A stretch of 31,661 bases of DNA from assembly GCA_017620455.1 (NCBI GenBank), contig JAFZQK010000023.1:1-31661 (forward strand), read 5' to 3'. The notes under the pieces were generated by a model, which saw nothing but the letters and a program-made list of their open reading frames with translations, made no database searches and was not told the DNA's origin. The first letter of the stretch is position 1. Every line of letters starts with the position of its first letter. The stretch is from Clostridia bacterium (lineage in GTDB: Bacteria > Bacillota_A > Clostridia > Christensenellales > Aristaeellaceae). Made by a program: the position numbers and the translations under genes. Positions 1-7,110 of the stretch are shown here, in pieces.

Positions 1-125
1 ACGATCCTCAAGTAAAACTCATTTCAGAATTAACTGTCGTTTTTCCTCTTTACTCTGTATCGTTTTCAAGATTCCCGCGCCCCCCTCGCTTCGGCCCCTT
101 TCGGGGCCCCCGCTTCGCGAGCGCC
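1..125 (-). other. Probable rRNA operon leader, transcribed leftward out of the window
   Basis: No open reading frame of note is present. Read on the minus strand, the stretch holds a hairpin with a GAAA tetraloop (arms 93-98 and 103-108, flanked by CTCGC/GCGAG at 85-89 and 117-121), then the string CTTGAAAAC near 71-63. That string resembles the conserved TTGAAAAC element found in Bacillota rRNA leaders and 16S-23S spacers. It lies just downstream of a strong leftward promoter. The rRNA gene itself would lie outside the window, so this is inference from motif and position only. Confidence 0.35.
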
Positions 126-130
126 TGATT

Positions 131-160
131 AGATTACCACATCAGGATGCCCCTTGTCAA
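131..160 (-). promoter_or_regulatory. Strong leftward sigma-A type promoter
   Basis: On the minus strand a perfect -35 TTGACA (160-155) is followed after 18 nt by TAATCT (136-131). A/T tracts upstream (about 161-215) could act as an UP element. No gene starts in the remaining 125 bases to the left, so the target is outside the window, probably an rRNA operon. From 161 to 350 nothing else is seen except a weak possible -10 for the rightward gene at 275-280 without a convincing -35. Confidence 0.55.
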
Positions 161-350
161 CAGTTTTTTTCATAAAAATCAAGGTTTTTTCAGTTTTTTT
201 CAGAACTCCGAACCTTCTGAAAACAGTACGGAGAAAACGTTCGGCGGAAGCCTTACGATCCTCTTCTTTCATATTATAAACATTCGTCTCCTAATCTTTT
301 CCCGGCATGGGTTTTCAGACGAAGGGCACAATAGAGCCGGGTGAGGAAAA

Positions 351-806
351 ATGACGGGGCTGAAGAAAATGATCGGCCTGCCGGTGATGCTGAACGGAAA
401 AACGGGGGGCACGGTGATGCGCGGCGTGCTGACGGCGGACGGCCGCAGCCTACGGGGCATTGTGATGCGGGGCGGCCTGCAGGGGCCCCGATGGCTGGGC
501 CGGGATCAGATCGCGCTGATCGGGCGGCTGTCGGTGATCGCCACGGGGAAGCCCGGACGGCTGCCCCGGGACGCGGACTACCGCCTGTTCCGGGTCAGCG
601 ATCCGGAGGGCACGCGGCTGGGGATCGTGACGGACGCGCTGATGAACGGGGAGACGCTGCGGGTGGCCGCCCTGGAGATTTCCGGCGGGCCCCTGGACGA
701 CCTGACCGACGGGCGCTGGTACGCCACCGCCTATCAGGTGCGGCCCGGCGCCGGCGGGGGGCACGTGACCGTTCTTTCTCCCCGGAAGGAGGTGGATTCG
801 CGGTGA
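351..806 (+). CDS. PRC-barrel domain protein
   Basis: This 151-residue soluble protein looks like two PRC-barrel-type beta modules. The first (about residues 1-65) contains the GLPVMLNGKTGGTV pattern, and the second (about 75-150) contains FRVSDPEGTRLGIVTDAL. PRC barrels occur in RimM and photosynthetic H subunits and often bind RNA or act as small adaptor folds. In Clostridia such proteins are frequently annotated as YlmC/YmxH-like sporulation proteins, but this one is longer and no sporulation role can be read from sequence. The start at 351 has GAGG about 6 nt upstream. Its stop overlaps the GTG start of the next small gene (GTGA), so it is probably the first gene of a short operon with the membrane permease at 946. 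The specific function is unknown. Confidence 0.7.
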   Translation: MTGLKKMIGLPVMLNGKTGGTVMRGVLTADGRSLRGIVMRGGLQGPRWLGRDQIALIGRLSVIATGKPGRLPRDADYRLFRVSDPEGTRLGIVTDALMNGETLRVAALEISGGPLDDLTDGRWYATAYQVRPGAGGGHVTVLSPRKEVDSR

Positions 807-931
807 GCAAACTGCTCTGGGCCGGCATGGCGGGCTTTCTGTGCGGGATGAAGTACAAAGAAATGAAGAAAGCGCTCTGCTGGAAGCGGCTGAAACGCCA
901 GGCCGTACAATGGCGGAGGCGGATCGGATAA
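803..931 (+). CDS. Small basic protein of 42 residues, function unknown
   Basis: A GTG start at 803 overlaps the stop of the PRC-barrel gene and is preceded by GGAGG at 788-792, a good ribosome binding site. The product has a short hydrophobic N-terminus (VSKLLWAGMAGFLCGMKY) followed by a very basic tail rich in Lys, Arg and Trp. It might be a membrane-associated peptide, with the charged tail in the cytoplasm. The next gene starts 14 nt downstream of its stop. I do not recognise a family. The call rests on the coupled start and the ribosome binding site rather than on homology, so a chance reading frame remains possible. Confidence 0.45.
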   Translation: MSKLLWAGMAGFLCGMKYKEMKKALCWKRLKRQAVQWRRRIG

Positions 932-945
932 AGGAGGCCGGAGCC

Positions 946-1992
946 ATGGATGCGCTGCCCGCGCCGCGGAAAATAAGCCGCGGGGGAAAATGGGCCGCCG
1001 GGATCGCAGCGGCAGTGCTGCTGGGCCTGTTCTTCCGGCCACTGACCGCGCTGGCGGGACAGCTGCTGCTGTCTCTGCTGGCGGCCGCGGCTGCCCTGCC
1101 ATTGTGCCGGCGGCTGGAAAAGCGTCTGTCCCCCCGCGGCGCGGCCCTCGGGGCGGTGGGCGCCCTGACGGCGGGGGTGCTGGGGCTGATCGCGCTACTG
1201 ACGCCCCCGCTGATCAGCCAGATCATGCTGCTGATCGACCAGGCCCCCCGGCTGCTGGACGAGGCGCGGCTGCTCTGGGCCAGGGTGCAGCGCTGGGAAT
1301 GGGCGCGGCTGCTGGGCTTCGGGGAAAACGGGCCGGACGAATGGCTGTCCCGGGCGTCCCGATGGATCGGGGAAAGCATGCCGCTTCTGATGAACGCCGT
1401 GTCCGCCGGGTTGCGGGGGCTGAGCCGGGCTTTTCTGACCCCGGTGCTGGCCTATTATCTGCTGCGGGACCGGGAAACGATCGCTTACCGGCTGTCGCTG
1501 TGGATCCCGCTGAAATACCGCAGACAGGCGCTGACCGCCCTGAAGGAAATGCGCCGGGAAGCGGGGGGCTACGCCCGGGGGCAGACGCTGGTGGCGCTGG
1601 CGGTGGGGGCGCTGACCGCCTTCGGCCTGCTGCTGACGGGTATCCCCGCCTGGCTGGCCCTGGGGCTGATCATGGGCCTGTGCGAATGGATCCCCTATGT
1701 GGGGCCGCTGATCGGCGGCATCCCCATCGTGCTTTTCGCCCTGCCCATGGGGCTGGGCACGGCGCTGTGGGCGGTGGGGATCACCGCGGCGGTGCAGCAA
1801 TTCGAGGGCTGCTTTCTTTCGCCCCGGCTGATGGGCGGAGCCACCGGGCTGCACCCCGCGGCGGTGCTGCTGCTTCTGACCTTCGGGGGCATCGCCGGCG
1901 GGCTGGCGGGGATGATGGCGGCCATCCCGGCGTTCGTCTGCCTCCGGGGGGCGGCACGGGTGCTCCGCATCGCCGGGCAGCAGGAAGAATAA
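946..1992 (+). CDS. AI-2E family transporter (YtvI/PerM-type permease)
   Basis: The 348-residue integral membrane protein has hydrophobic segments near both ends and a central soluble stretch (about residues 85-135) before the C-terminal membrane block. The C-terminal segment LGLIMGLCEWIPYVGPLIGGIPIV is the diagnostic E-x-IPxxGPxIGxIP region of the AI-2E/UPF0118 family. Members include TqsA, PerM, sporulation protein YtvI and several Na+/H+ or Li+/H+ antiporters, so the substrate cannot be assigned. The start at 946 was chosen because AGGAGG (932-937) lies 8 nt upstream; an in-frame ATG at 841 lies inside the preceding small gene and lacks this site. A second paralogous family member lies at 11385 in the same window. 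Confidence 0.85.
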   Translation: MDALPAPRKISRGGKWAAGIAAAVLLGLFFRPLTALAGQLLLSLLAAAAALPLCRRLEKRLSPRGAALGAVGALTAGVLGLIALLTPPLISQIMLLIDQAPRLLDEARLLWARVQRWEWARLLGFGENGPDEWLSRASRWIGESMPLLMNAVSAGLRGLSRAFLTPVLAYYLLRDRETIAYRLSLWIPLKYRRQALTALKEMRREAGGYARGQTLVALAVGALTAFGLLLTGIPAWLALGLIMGLCEWIPYVGPLIGGIPIVLFALPMGLGTALWAVGITAAVQQFEGCFLSPRLMGGATGLHPAAVLLLLTFGGIAGGLAGMMAAIPAFVCLRGAARVLRIAGQQEE

Positions 1993-2039
1993 AATGCACA
2001 ATTCTTAAGGATTTCCTCCGTTTCCGTCGCTTTTTCGCC

Positions 2040-2068
2040 TTGCGGCCCGAATAGTTATGGTGTATAAT
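2040..2068 (+). promoter_or_regulatory. Promoter of the ireB-ruvX-DUF1292 operon
   Basis: TTGCGG (2040-2045) and a perfect TATAAT (2063-2068) are spaced by 17 nt. Transcription would begin near 2075, downstream of the in-frame ATG at 2070. This argues that ireB translation starts at the TTG at 2094. Confidence 0.7.
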
Positions 2069-2093
2069 AATGATCAAGGAAGGGGGGAGCGCG

Positions 2094-2357
2094 TTGACCG
2101 AACGATTTGAAACCATGAAAATGCCGCCCCTGCCGGAGGGCAGAGAAACGGCGTCCGATATCCTGGCCCATGTGTACCGTGCGCTCCAGGGCAAGGGCTA
2201 TGATCCCATCACTCAGCTGGTGGGGTTCGTGCTGACCGGCGATCCCACCTATATCACCAGCTTCCAGGGCGCCCGCAGCCTGATCTGCCGCCTGGAAAGG
2301 GACGAGATCCTGGAGGAGCTGGTGCGCTATTACGTGGAAAACAAGCTGAACGGATGA
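2094..2357 (+). CDS. ireB: IreB family regulatory phosphoprotein
   Basis: The 87-residue protein is a clear IreB/YrzL (UPF0297) homologue, with core motifs such as ALQGKGYDPITQLVGFVLTGDP and the conserved C-terminal EELVRYYVE. In Enterococcus IreB is phosphorylated on N-terminal threonines by the PASTA kinase IreK and lowers cephalosporin resistance. Here the N-terminus TERFETMKM offers two such threonines (residues 2 and 7 with the TTG start). The TTG at 2094 was chosen because GGGGGAG (2082-2088) precedes it and because the promoter -10 makes the upstream ATG at 2070 unlikely to be transcribed. The gene overlaps ruvX by 4 nt. The order ireB-ruvX-DUF1292 is the conserved Bacillota arrangement, usually found after alaS, which is not here. 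Confidence 0.9.
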   Translation: MTERFETMKMPPLPEGRETASDILAHVYRALQGKGYDPITQLVGFVLTGDPTYITSFQGARSLICRLERDEILEELVRYYVENKLNG

Positions 2358-2782
2358 GCGGGCGCGTACTGGCCCTGGATGTGGGGGACAGGCGCATCGG
2401 CGTCGCCGTCAGCGATCTGACCCGCCTGATCGCCACCCCTCACAGCGTATATACCCGGGTGGGGTATACGCCGGATGTGAAGCACGTGCAGCAGCTGTGC
2501 CGGGAAACGGAGGCGGACCTTGTGGTCTGCGGCCTGCCCCGGAACATGGACGGCAGCATCGGCTTTCAGGCGGAAAAGGTGCAGGCCTTTGCGGAAAAGC
2601 TGCGGGAAGCCGGGCTGCAAGTGGTATTCCAGGACGAGCGGCTGTCCACGGTATCGGCCCACCAGGCGCTGATCGAGGGGGGCATGCGCCGGGACGGCCG
2701 CAAGGGCGTGGTGGATAAGGTGGCCGCCGCGGTGATCCTGCAGCAGTATCTGGACAGCGCCCGCCGCAGCGGCGCAGAATAA
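2354..2782 (+). CDS. ruvX: Putative Holliday junction resolvase RuvX/YqgF
   Basis: The 142-residue protein has the RNase H-like fold of the YqgF family: an N-terminal strand with ALDVGDRRIGVAVSD (catalytic Asp near residue 9), the central VVCGLPRNMDGSIG motif, DERLSTVSAHQAL, and the C-terminal KGVVDKVAAAVILQQYLD with its acidic/Lys active-site residues. YqgF proteins act in 16S rRNA 5'-end maturation in E. coli and as Holliday junction nucleases in other bacteria; both roles are family knowledge. The start ATG overlaps the stop of ireB (ATGA), so the two are translationally coupled. Length is normal for the family. Confidence 0.93.
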   Translation: MSGRVLALDVGDRRIGVAVSDLTRLIATPHSVYTRVGYTPDVKHVQQLCRETEADLVVCGLPRNMDGSIGFQAEKVQAFAEKLREAGLQVVFQDERLSTVSAHQALIEGGMRRDGRKGVVDKVAAAVILQQYLDSARRSGAE

Positions 2783-2799
2783 CGACGGAGGAAAAAACC

Positions 2800-3114
2800 A
2801 TGACGGACGACATCAACGGCAACATCCCCGAGGAAGAGCTGCCCGAAGGCATCATCGAGCTGACCGACGAGGACGGCGTCACCACCCAGTTTGAATACCT
2901 GACCACCATCGAATACCAGGGGGACCTGTACGTGGTGCTGATGGTGCTGGACGACGAGGAAACAGACGACGAGGAAGGCGAAGTGCTGATCCTGAAGATC
3001 GAAAAGGACCCCGAAACCGGCGAGGATATGTACGTCTCCGTGGATGACGACGAGGTTTCCCAGGCGGTTTTCGATCTGTTCATGGAGCAGATGGACGAAG
3101 AGGACGAGGAATAA
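2800..3114 (+). CDS. DUF1292 domain protein (YrzB-like)
   Basis: The 104-residue, strongly acidic protein matches the DUF1292 family: IIELTDEDGVTTQFEYLTTIEYQGDLYVVLMVLD in the N-terminal half and VLILKIEKDPETGEDMYVSVDDDE in the C-terminal half. It ends in a run of Asp/Glu. YrzB homologues almost always follow ruvX, as here (17 nt after its stop, with a GGAGG ribosome binding site), but their function is unknown. It is the last gene of the operon, because a strong terminator follows 23 nt downstream. No membrane segment or metal site is visible. Confidence 0.9.
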   Translation: MTDDINGNIPEEELPEGIIELTDEDGVTTQFEYLTTIEYQGDLYVVLMVLDDEETDDEEGEVLILKIEKDPETGEDMYVSVDDDEVSQAVFDLFMEQMDEEDEE

Positions 3115-3126
3115 GCCCCGATCAAC

Positions 3127-3142
3127 TGTTTCACGTGAAACA
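3127..3142. other. parS: parS site 1 (ParB/Spo0J binding)
   Basis: TGTTTCACGTGAAACA is a perfect 16-bp palindrome and an exact match to the Bacillus-type parS consensus (TGTTNCACGTGAAACA). It lies between the DUF1292 stop and the terminator, and its last five bases form the foot of the terminator stem. ParB spreads from such sites and loads SMC near the origin, which fits the oriC found about 8 kb away. Confidence 0.9.
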
Positions 3143-3171
3143 GCGCCGGTATTTCAGCCGGCGCTGTTTTT
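3138..3171 (+). terminator. Intrinsic terminator after the DUF1292 gene
   Basis: A 12-bp perfect stem (3138-3149 with 3158-3169, AAACAGCGCCGG arm) and an 8-nt loop are followed by a T run (3167-3171). The base of the 5' arm is shared with parS site 1. Confidence 0.85.
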
Positions 3172-3322
3172 GCGCTGCTTTTCGGCTCCGGCGGACCGCG
3201 TCCCGGCAAAAACGCCGCAGCAGCCGAGGCGGACGTATCGCCGCGGTGAACCGCCCGGACGCATAATCCGCCGCGGATCCGGGCACAATGGAAGCGAACA
3301 AGAAAAAGGAGGCATGAATCCT

Positions 3323-3526
3323 ATGGTCGATAAACTTGCGCTGCTGCTCACCATCATCGGGGCTGTCAACTGGGGGCTCATCGGGGTGTTCCAGTTCGAT
3401 CTGGTGGCGTATATTTTCGGGGGCCAGGGCGCTCTCTTCAGCCGGATCATCTACACCCTGGTGGGGGCCGCGGGGCTGTGGTGCATCTCCCTGCTCTTCC
3501 GGGAAAACGACGCCGTGCGGGAGTAA
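3323..3526 (+). CDS. DUF378 family small membrane protein
   Basis: The 67-residue protein has two hydrophobic segments, about residues 3-25 and 38-60. The motif LLTIIGAVNWGLIGVF is typical of DUF378 (YuzA-like) proteins, whose role is unknown. The start at 3323 (MVDKLALL) was preferred over the in-frame ATG at 3314 because AAAGGAGG ends at 3312: it is only 1 nt from the first ATG but 10 nt from the second. The 200 bases before it (after the terminator) hold no other gene and no convincing promoter. It appears monocistronic and is closed by a strong terminator. Confidence 0.82.
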   Translation: MVDKLALLLTIIGAVNWGLIGVFQFDLVAYIFGGQGALFSRIIYTLVGAAGLWCISLLFRENDAVRE

Positions 3527-3541
3527 GGGACAAAAAATATC

Positions 3542-3591
3542 AAGGGGGAAAACCGCTTTGCGATACAGGCTGGCCGGTTTTCCCCCTTTTT
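3542..3591 (+). terminator. Intrinsic terminator after the DUF378 gene
   Basis: A 14-bp perfect stem (AAGGGGGAAAACCG at 3542-3555 with its complement at 3575-3588) and a 19-nt loop run into a T tract. It may also serve the convergent exporter gene that ends at 3611. Confidence 0.85.
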
Positions 3592-3610
3592 CTTTCCGGG
3601 AAAGGCTTTT

Positions 3611-5779
3611 TTATTTTCTTCTTTCTTTTATGCCGTCCCTGACGGTCAGCAAGGCGGGGAGCAGCGTCAGCACCAGGATCACGGACACCGCGGCTCCCCG
3701 GCTCAGCAGCATGCCGATGGACGAAATGTAATACACCGTGCACAGCCGACCGATCACATATCCCGCCATGATCAGGATGATCCCGGAGGTGAGCACCGTG
3801 GGCAGCGCCCGGTCGTACGCCGCGGCCAGCGCCTGCCGCGCTTCGCCGCCTTTTTTCTTTTCCGTGCGGTACTGCTGGGTGAAGAGGATGGCATAGTCGA
3901 TGGTGGCGCCCATCTGGATCGCTACCAGGATCAGATAGCACATGAAGAAGATGGGCTCGTTTTTCAGCTTCGATACCGCCATGCCGATCCAGATGGCCCC
4001 CTCGATCACAAACACCAGCACCGCCGCCAGCCCGACGCGCCGGAAGGAAAACGCCACGATCAGGAAAATCGCCGCCAGGGTGATCAGGTTCACCCGCAGC
4101 AGATCCCCCCGGAACGCGGCGGCGATGTCGTACACGGACATGGGGATGCCGGTGAGGTACACGTCGTTTCCGTAATGCGCCCGGCCGATCTCCATGATCC
4201 GTTCGATGGTTTCCGGCGCCTGGGGATCGCCGGAGGCAAAGTGCATGATCAGCAGCATCCGGGTATAGTTTTTGCCCAAAAACACGGCCCGGGCCACGTT
4301 CAGGGCCTGGCCCAGCTCCCGGATCTGCGCATTGTCGGGCAGCAGCTTTTCCGCGTCCTGAAGCAGCCGATCCCCCCGCACCTTCTCCCCGTAGCCGTTC
4401 AGCAGATAGAACCCCCGGATCGCCAGCGGGCTTTGCCCGGTCAGCGCCGCCGCCTCGTCGGCGGTGTAGTATTTCAGCGCGTCCGCGCCGGTGGTGACCA
4501 TGGCGGAAATGCTGTCCAGGGCCGGCTGGCCGTCCACCGTCAGCATTTCCAGTTCGTCCGTCAGCGCCCGCTGCCGGTCATAATCCGCGTCGCTGTCCCC
4601 GCCCGGCACCATCAGCACCAGCGGGTCCACCGAGCCGAACAGGGAAACCACCTGGTCCGTCTCCGTTACCGTGCTGTATTTATGCTCGGTAAACGTATAG
4701 GTATTGGCGTTCTGCAGGAAGAACGCCGCTGCCGCCGCCACCGTCAGCACCGCCGCGATGGGCCGCCGGAACCGGTAAATCCCCCGGGCCAGACGCGCGC
4801 CGCCCAGCCGCAGGGGCTTATGGGCCGTGCGCCGGAGGCCCTTCCGGCAGAACAGCGTCAGCGCCGGCATCAGCAGGAACACCCCCAGCATGCTGATCAG
4901 GATGCCCTTGCTGAGCACCAGGCCGATATCGAACCCGATGGTGAAGCTCATGAACAGCAGCGACAGAAGCCCCGCCGCCGTGGTCATGGCGCTGGAAGCG
5001 ATGGGCATGAAGGACGCCGCCAGGGCGTCCACCATGGCGCTTTCCGCGTCCTGCCCCGCGGTGACCCGGTCGTTCCAGGCGTGGAGCAGCATGATGGCGT
5101 AGTCGATGGACAGGGCCAGCTGCAATATGGCGCACACCGCGAAGGTGATAAAGGAAACGTCGGGGAAAATCAGGTTGGTGCCCATATTGATCAGGATGGA
5201 CAGCACCAGCACCGCCATGATCACCGCCGGCTCCAGCCAGGCCCGGGAGGTGAGCAGAAGCACCGCGATCACCACCGCCACCGCCAGCAGCAGCGCCAGG
5301 GGGATCTCATACCCCAGGCTTTTCTGCACGTCCAATTGCGCCGCTATGGACCCGCCCACCGCGTAGTCCTCCTCCGGGAACATGCCCCGCAGTTCCTCCA
5401 CCAACGCCGCGGCGTCACATTCGTTCAGCGTCAGCGTCACCTGCTGATAGATCACCCCGTCCCGCTCCCGCACGTCCTCCCGGGGATCGTGCACCGCCAG
5501 CTGCACCTGGGGAAGCGCCTGCATCCGTTCGGTATATCCCGCCAGCGCCCCGGCGTCCAGATCGTGAAACATCACCCGCAGCTGCTCCGTGCTGCCGAAT
5601 TCCTCCTGCATCACCGTCAGCGCCCTGCGGGTCATGGTATCCTTGCTCAGATAACGGGTCAGATCATAATTCACCCGGGTGCGGGCGATCAGCGGCGCGC
5701 AGACCGCCGCCAGGATCACCGCCGCAATAAAAATCACGATCCGCCGCCGGACGATCACGCCCGCGATCTTTTCCTTCAT
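3611..5779 (-). CDS. MMPL/RND superfamily exporter (HAE3-like)
   Basis: This 722-residue protein has the duplicated RND layout. The first transmembrane helix (about residues 8-30) is followed by a periplasm-facing loop, a five-helix block containing LSIDYAIMLLHAWND, a second helix and large loop starting near TYTFTEHKY, and a second five-helix block containing GATIDYAILFTQQYR. The paired S/T-IDYAI motifs carry the Asp expected in proton relay of MMPL proteins. Members export lipids, antibiotics or hydrophobic compounds; the substrate cannot be told. The start at 5779 has GGAGGGAG just upstream. An open frame continues further upstream but runs antisense to recF and is rejected. Its own promoter lies at 5819-5847, divergent from recF. 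Confidence 0.9.
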   Translation of the reverse strand: MKEKIAGVIVRRRIVIFIAAVILAAVCAPLIARTRVNYDLTRYLSKDTMTRRALTVMQEEFGSTEQLRVMFHDLDAGALAGYTERMQALPQVQLAVHDPREDVRERDGVIYQQVTLTLNECDAAALVEELRGMFPEEDYAVGGSIAAQLDVQKSLGYEIPLALLLAVAVVIAVLLLTSRAWLEPAVIMAVLVLSILINMGTNLIFPDVSFITFAVCAILQLALSIDYAIMLLHAWNDRVTAGQDAESAMVDALAASFMPIASSAMTTAAGLLSLLFMSFTIGFDIGLVLSKGILISMLGVFLLMPALTLFCRKGLRRTAHKPLRLGGARLARGIYRFRRPIAAVLTVAAAAAFFLQNANTYTFTEHKYSTVTETDQVVSLFGSVDPLVLMVPGGDSDADYDRQRALTDELEMLTVDGQPALDSISAMVTTGADALKYYTADEAAALTGQSPLAIRGFYLLNGYGEKVRGDRLLQDAEKLLPDNAQIRELGQALNVARAVFLGKNYTRMLLIMHFASGDPQAPETIERIMEIGRAHYGNDVYLTGIPMSVYDIAAAFRGDLLRVNLITLAAIFLIVAFSFRRVGLAAVLVFVIEGAIWIGMAVSKLKNEPIFFMCYLILVAIQMGATIDYAILFTQQYRTEKKKGGEARQALAAAYDRALPTVLTSGIILIMAGYVIGRLCTVYYISSIGMLLSRGAAVSVILVLTLLPALLTVRDGIKERRK

Positions 5780-5818
5780 TCTGTGCTCCCTCCGTACCGC
5801 GAAAGCCCCTCTGGCATC

Positions 5819-5847
5819 ATTATACCGGATTTTTCTCCCCAGCACAA
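5819..5847 (-). promoter_or_regulatory. Promoter of the MMPL exporter gene
   Basis: On the minus strand, TTGTGC (5847-5842), a 17-nt spacer and a perfect TATAAT (5824-5819). parS site 2 lies 7 bp upstream of the -35, so ParB binding could affect this promoter. Confidence 0.65.
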
Positions 5848-5854
5848 CAAGAAA

Positions 5855-5870
5855 TGTTTCACGTGAAACA
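5855..5870. other. parS: parS site 2 (ParB/Spo0J binding)
   Basis: A second exact TGTTTCACGTGAAACA palindrome lies in the intergenic region between the divergent exporter and recF genes, 2.7 kb from site 1. Two identical 16-mers matching the known consensus make chance very unlikely. Confidence 0.92.
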
Positions 5871-5891
5871 GGCGCCTTTTTCCCGCCGCGG

Positions 5892-5920
5892 TTGACATTC
5901 CGCCCCGGTTGTGGCAAACT
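5892..5920 (+). promoter_or_regulatory. Possible recF promoter
   Basis: A perfect TTGACA stands at 5892-5897. The best -10 at the right spacing, CAAACT (5915-5920), matches only three of six positions, so the call is weak. Confidence 0.3.
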
Positions 5921-5950
5921 GGAGCCAGAGAAAGGAAAGGGGGCGGGCCC

Positions 5951-7036
5951 ATGCGCATCACCGGGCTCCGGCTGCGGGATTTCCGCGGCTATCGGCAGCT
6001 GCTGCTTTCGCCGCCCCCCGGCGTCACCGTGCTGGTGGGCGAAAACGGCGCGGGAAAAACCAACCTGCTGGAAGCAGTGCATCTGTGCTGCCTGGGCCGC
6101 AGCCACCGTACCGCCAACGATAAGGAAATGATCCGCCAGGGCCAGGAAACCGCCGCCGTGCAGCTCACCGTCAGCCGCACCGACGGCACCCACGACGTGG
6201 GCGTTCGCCTGTTTGAAAACGCCAAACGGCGCAAGCTCGTCTACGTCAACGGCAAAATCGCCCCGCGGATGGGCGAGCTGATGAGCCACGCCACCTGCGT
6301 CATCTTTTCCCCGGAGGACCTGGCCCTGGTAAAGGACGGGCCCCAGGCCCGCCGCCGGTTCCTGGATATGCTGCTTTCCCAGCAGCAGCGGGCGTATTTT
6401 TACGCCCTGCAAACGTATATGAGCGCCCTGAAGCAGCGCAACGCCCTGCTGAAAGGCGGGGATCTGCGCCAGCTGCCCGCCTGGGACGAGCAGCTCGCCG
6501 CCGCCGCCGCGCCCCTGGTGCGCCTGCGCCGGGACGTGTGCGAACGGCTGAACGAGCGGGCGCAGGTGCATTACCTGTACATCGGCGGCCGGGAGGAGGA
6601 GCGTTTCGCCATGCGCTACCGCGGGGCGCTCGCCGAATCCGCGGACCCCATGGAGGACATGCGCCGGGGCCTGGAAATCAGCCGGGACGAGGATCTGCGC
6701 AGGCAAAGCACCTGCTTCGGCCCCCACCGGGACGAAATCGAGCTGACCCTCTGCGGGCAGCTCATCCGCGCCTTCGGCTCCCAGGGCCAGATGCGCACCG
6801 CCGCCCTGTCCATGAAGCTGGCGTCCTTCGATCTCCTGGAGGACGCCCAGGGCGAGCCGCCGCTGCTGCTGCTGGACGACGTGCTCAGCGAACTGGACCC
6901 GGAGCGCCGCCGCCGCCTCATCGCCCGGATCGGCCGCGCCCAGGCGCTTTTGACCTGTACCGATCAGAACGATTTCATCGGCGCCCGCCCCGCCTGCGTG
7001 CTCCGGGTGCACGACGGCCAGGTGGAGGAAGCGTAA
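5951..7036 (+). CDS. recF: DNA replication and repair protein RecF
   Basis: The 361-residue ABC-type ATPase has Walker A GENGAGKTN at residues 30-38, the RecF signature FGSQGQMRTAALSMKLA in the C-terminal part, and Walker B LLLLDDVLSELD near residue 305. RecF with RecO and RecR loads RecA at gaps in single-stranded DNA. The start at 5951 follows a purine-rich site (AAGGAAAGGGGG) and gives the usual N-terminus MRITGLRLRDFRGY. In most Bacillota recF follows dnaN in a dnaA-dnaN-recF-gyrB operon. Here it stands alone on the opposite strand from dnaN, with the deacetylase and rubrerythrin genes between them, and has its own terminator. Confidence 0.96.
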   Translation: MRITGLRLRDFRGYRQLLLSPPPGVTVLVGENGAGKTNLLEAVHLCCLGRSHRTANDKEMIRQGQETAAVQLTVSRTDGTHDVGVRLFENAKRRKLVYVNGKIAPRMGELMSHATCVIFSPEDLALVKDGPQARRRFLDMLLSQQQRAYFYALQTYMSALKQRNALLKGGDLRQLPAWDEQLAAAAAPLVRLRRDVCERLNERAQVHYLYIGGREEERFAMRYRGALAESADPMEDMRRGLEISRDEDLRRQSTCFGPHRDEIELTLCGQLIRAFGSQGQMRTAALSMKLASFDLLEDAQGEPPLLLLDDVLSELDPERRRRLIARIGRAQALLTCTDQNDFIGARPACVLRVHDGQVEEA

Positions 7037-7050
7037 AAAGTTATGAAAAA

Positions 7051-7076
7051 GGGAGGCCGGCAAGCCTCCCTTTTTT
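7051..7076 (+). terminator. Intrinsic terminator after recF
   Basis: GGGAGGC (7051-7057) pairs with GCCTCCC (7064-7070) around a 6-nt loop. Six T follow and five A precede, so it can work in both directions between recF and the convergent deacetylase gene. Confidence 0.85.
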
Positions 7077-7110
7077 CGTGCCGGAAGGATACTCCTCCCA
7101 AGCCTCCGGG

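Noticed and set aside
2070..2093. ATG at 2070 as the ireB start
   Set aside because: It lies only 2 nt after a perfect -10 and would precede the transcription start. The TTG at 2094 has a good ribosome binding site.
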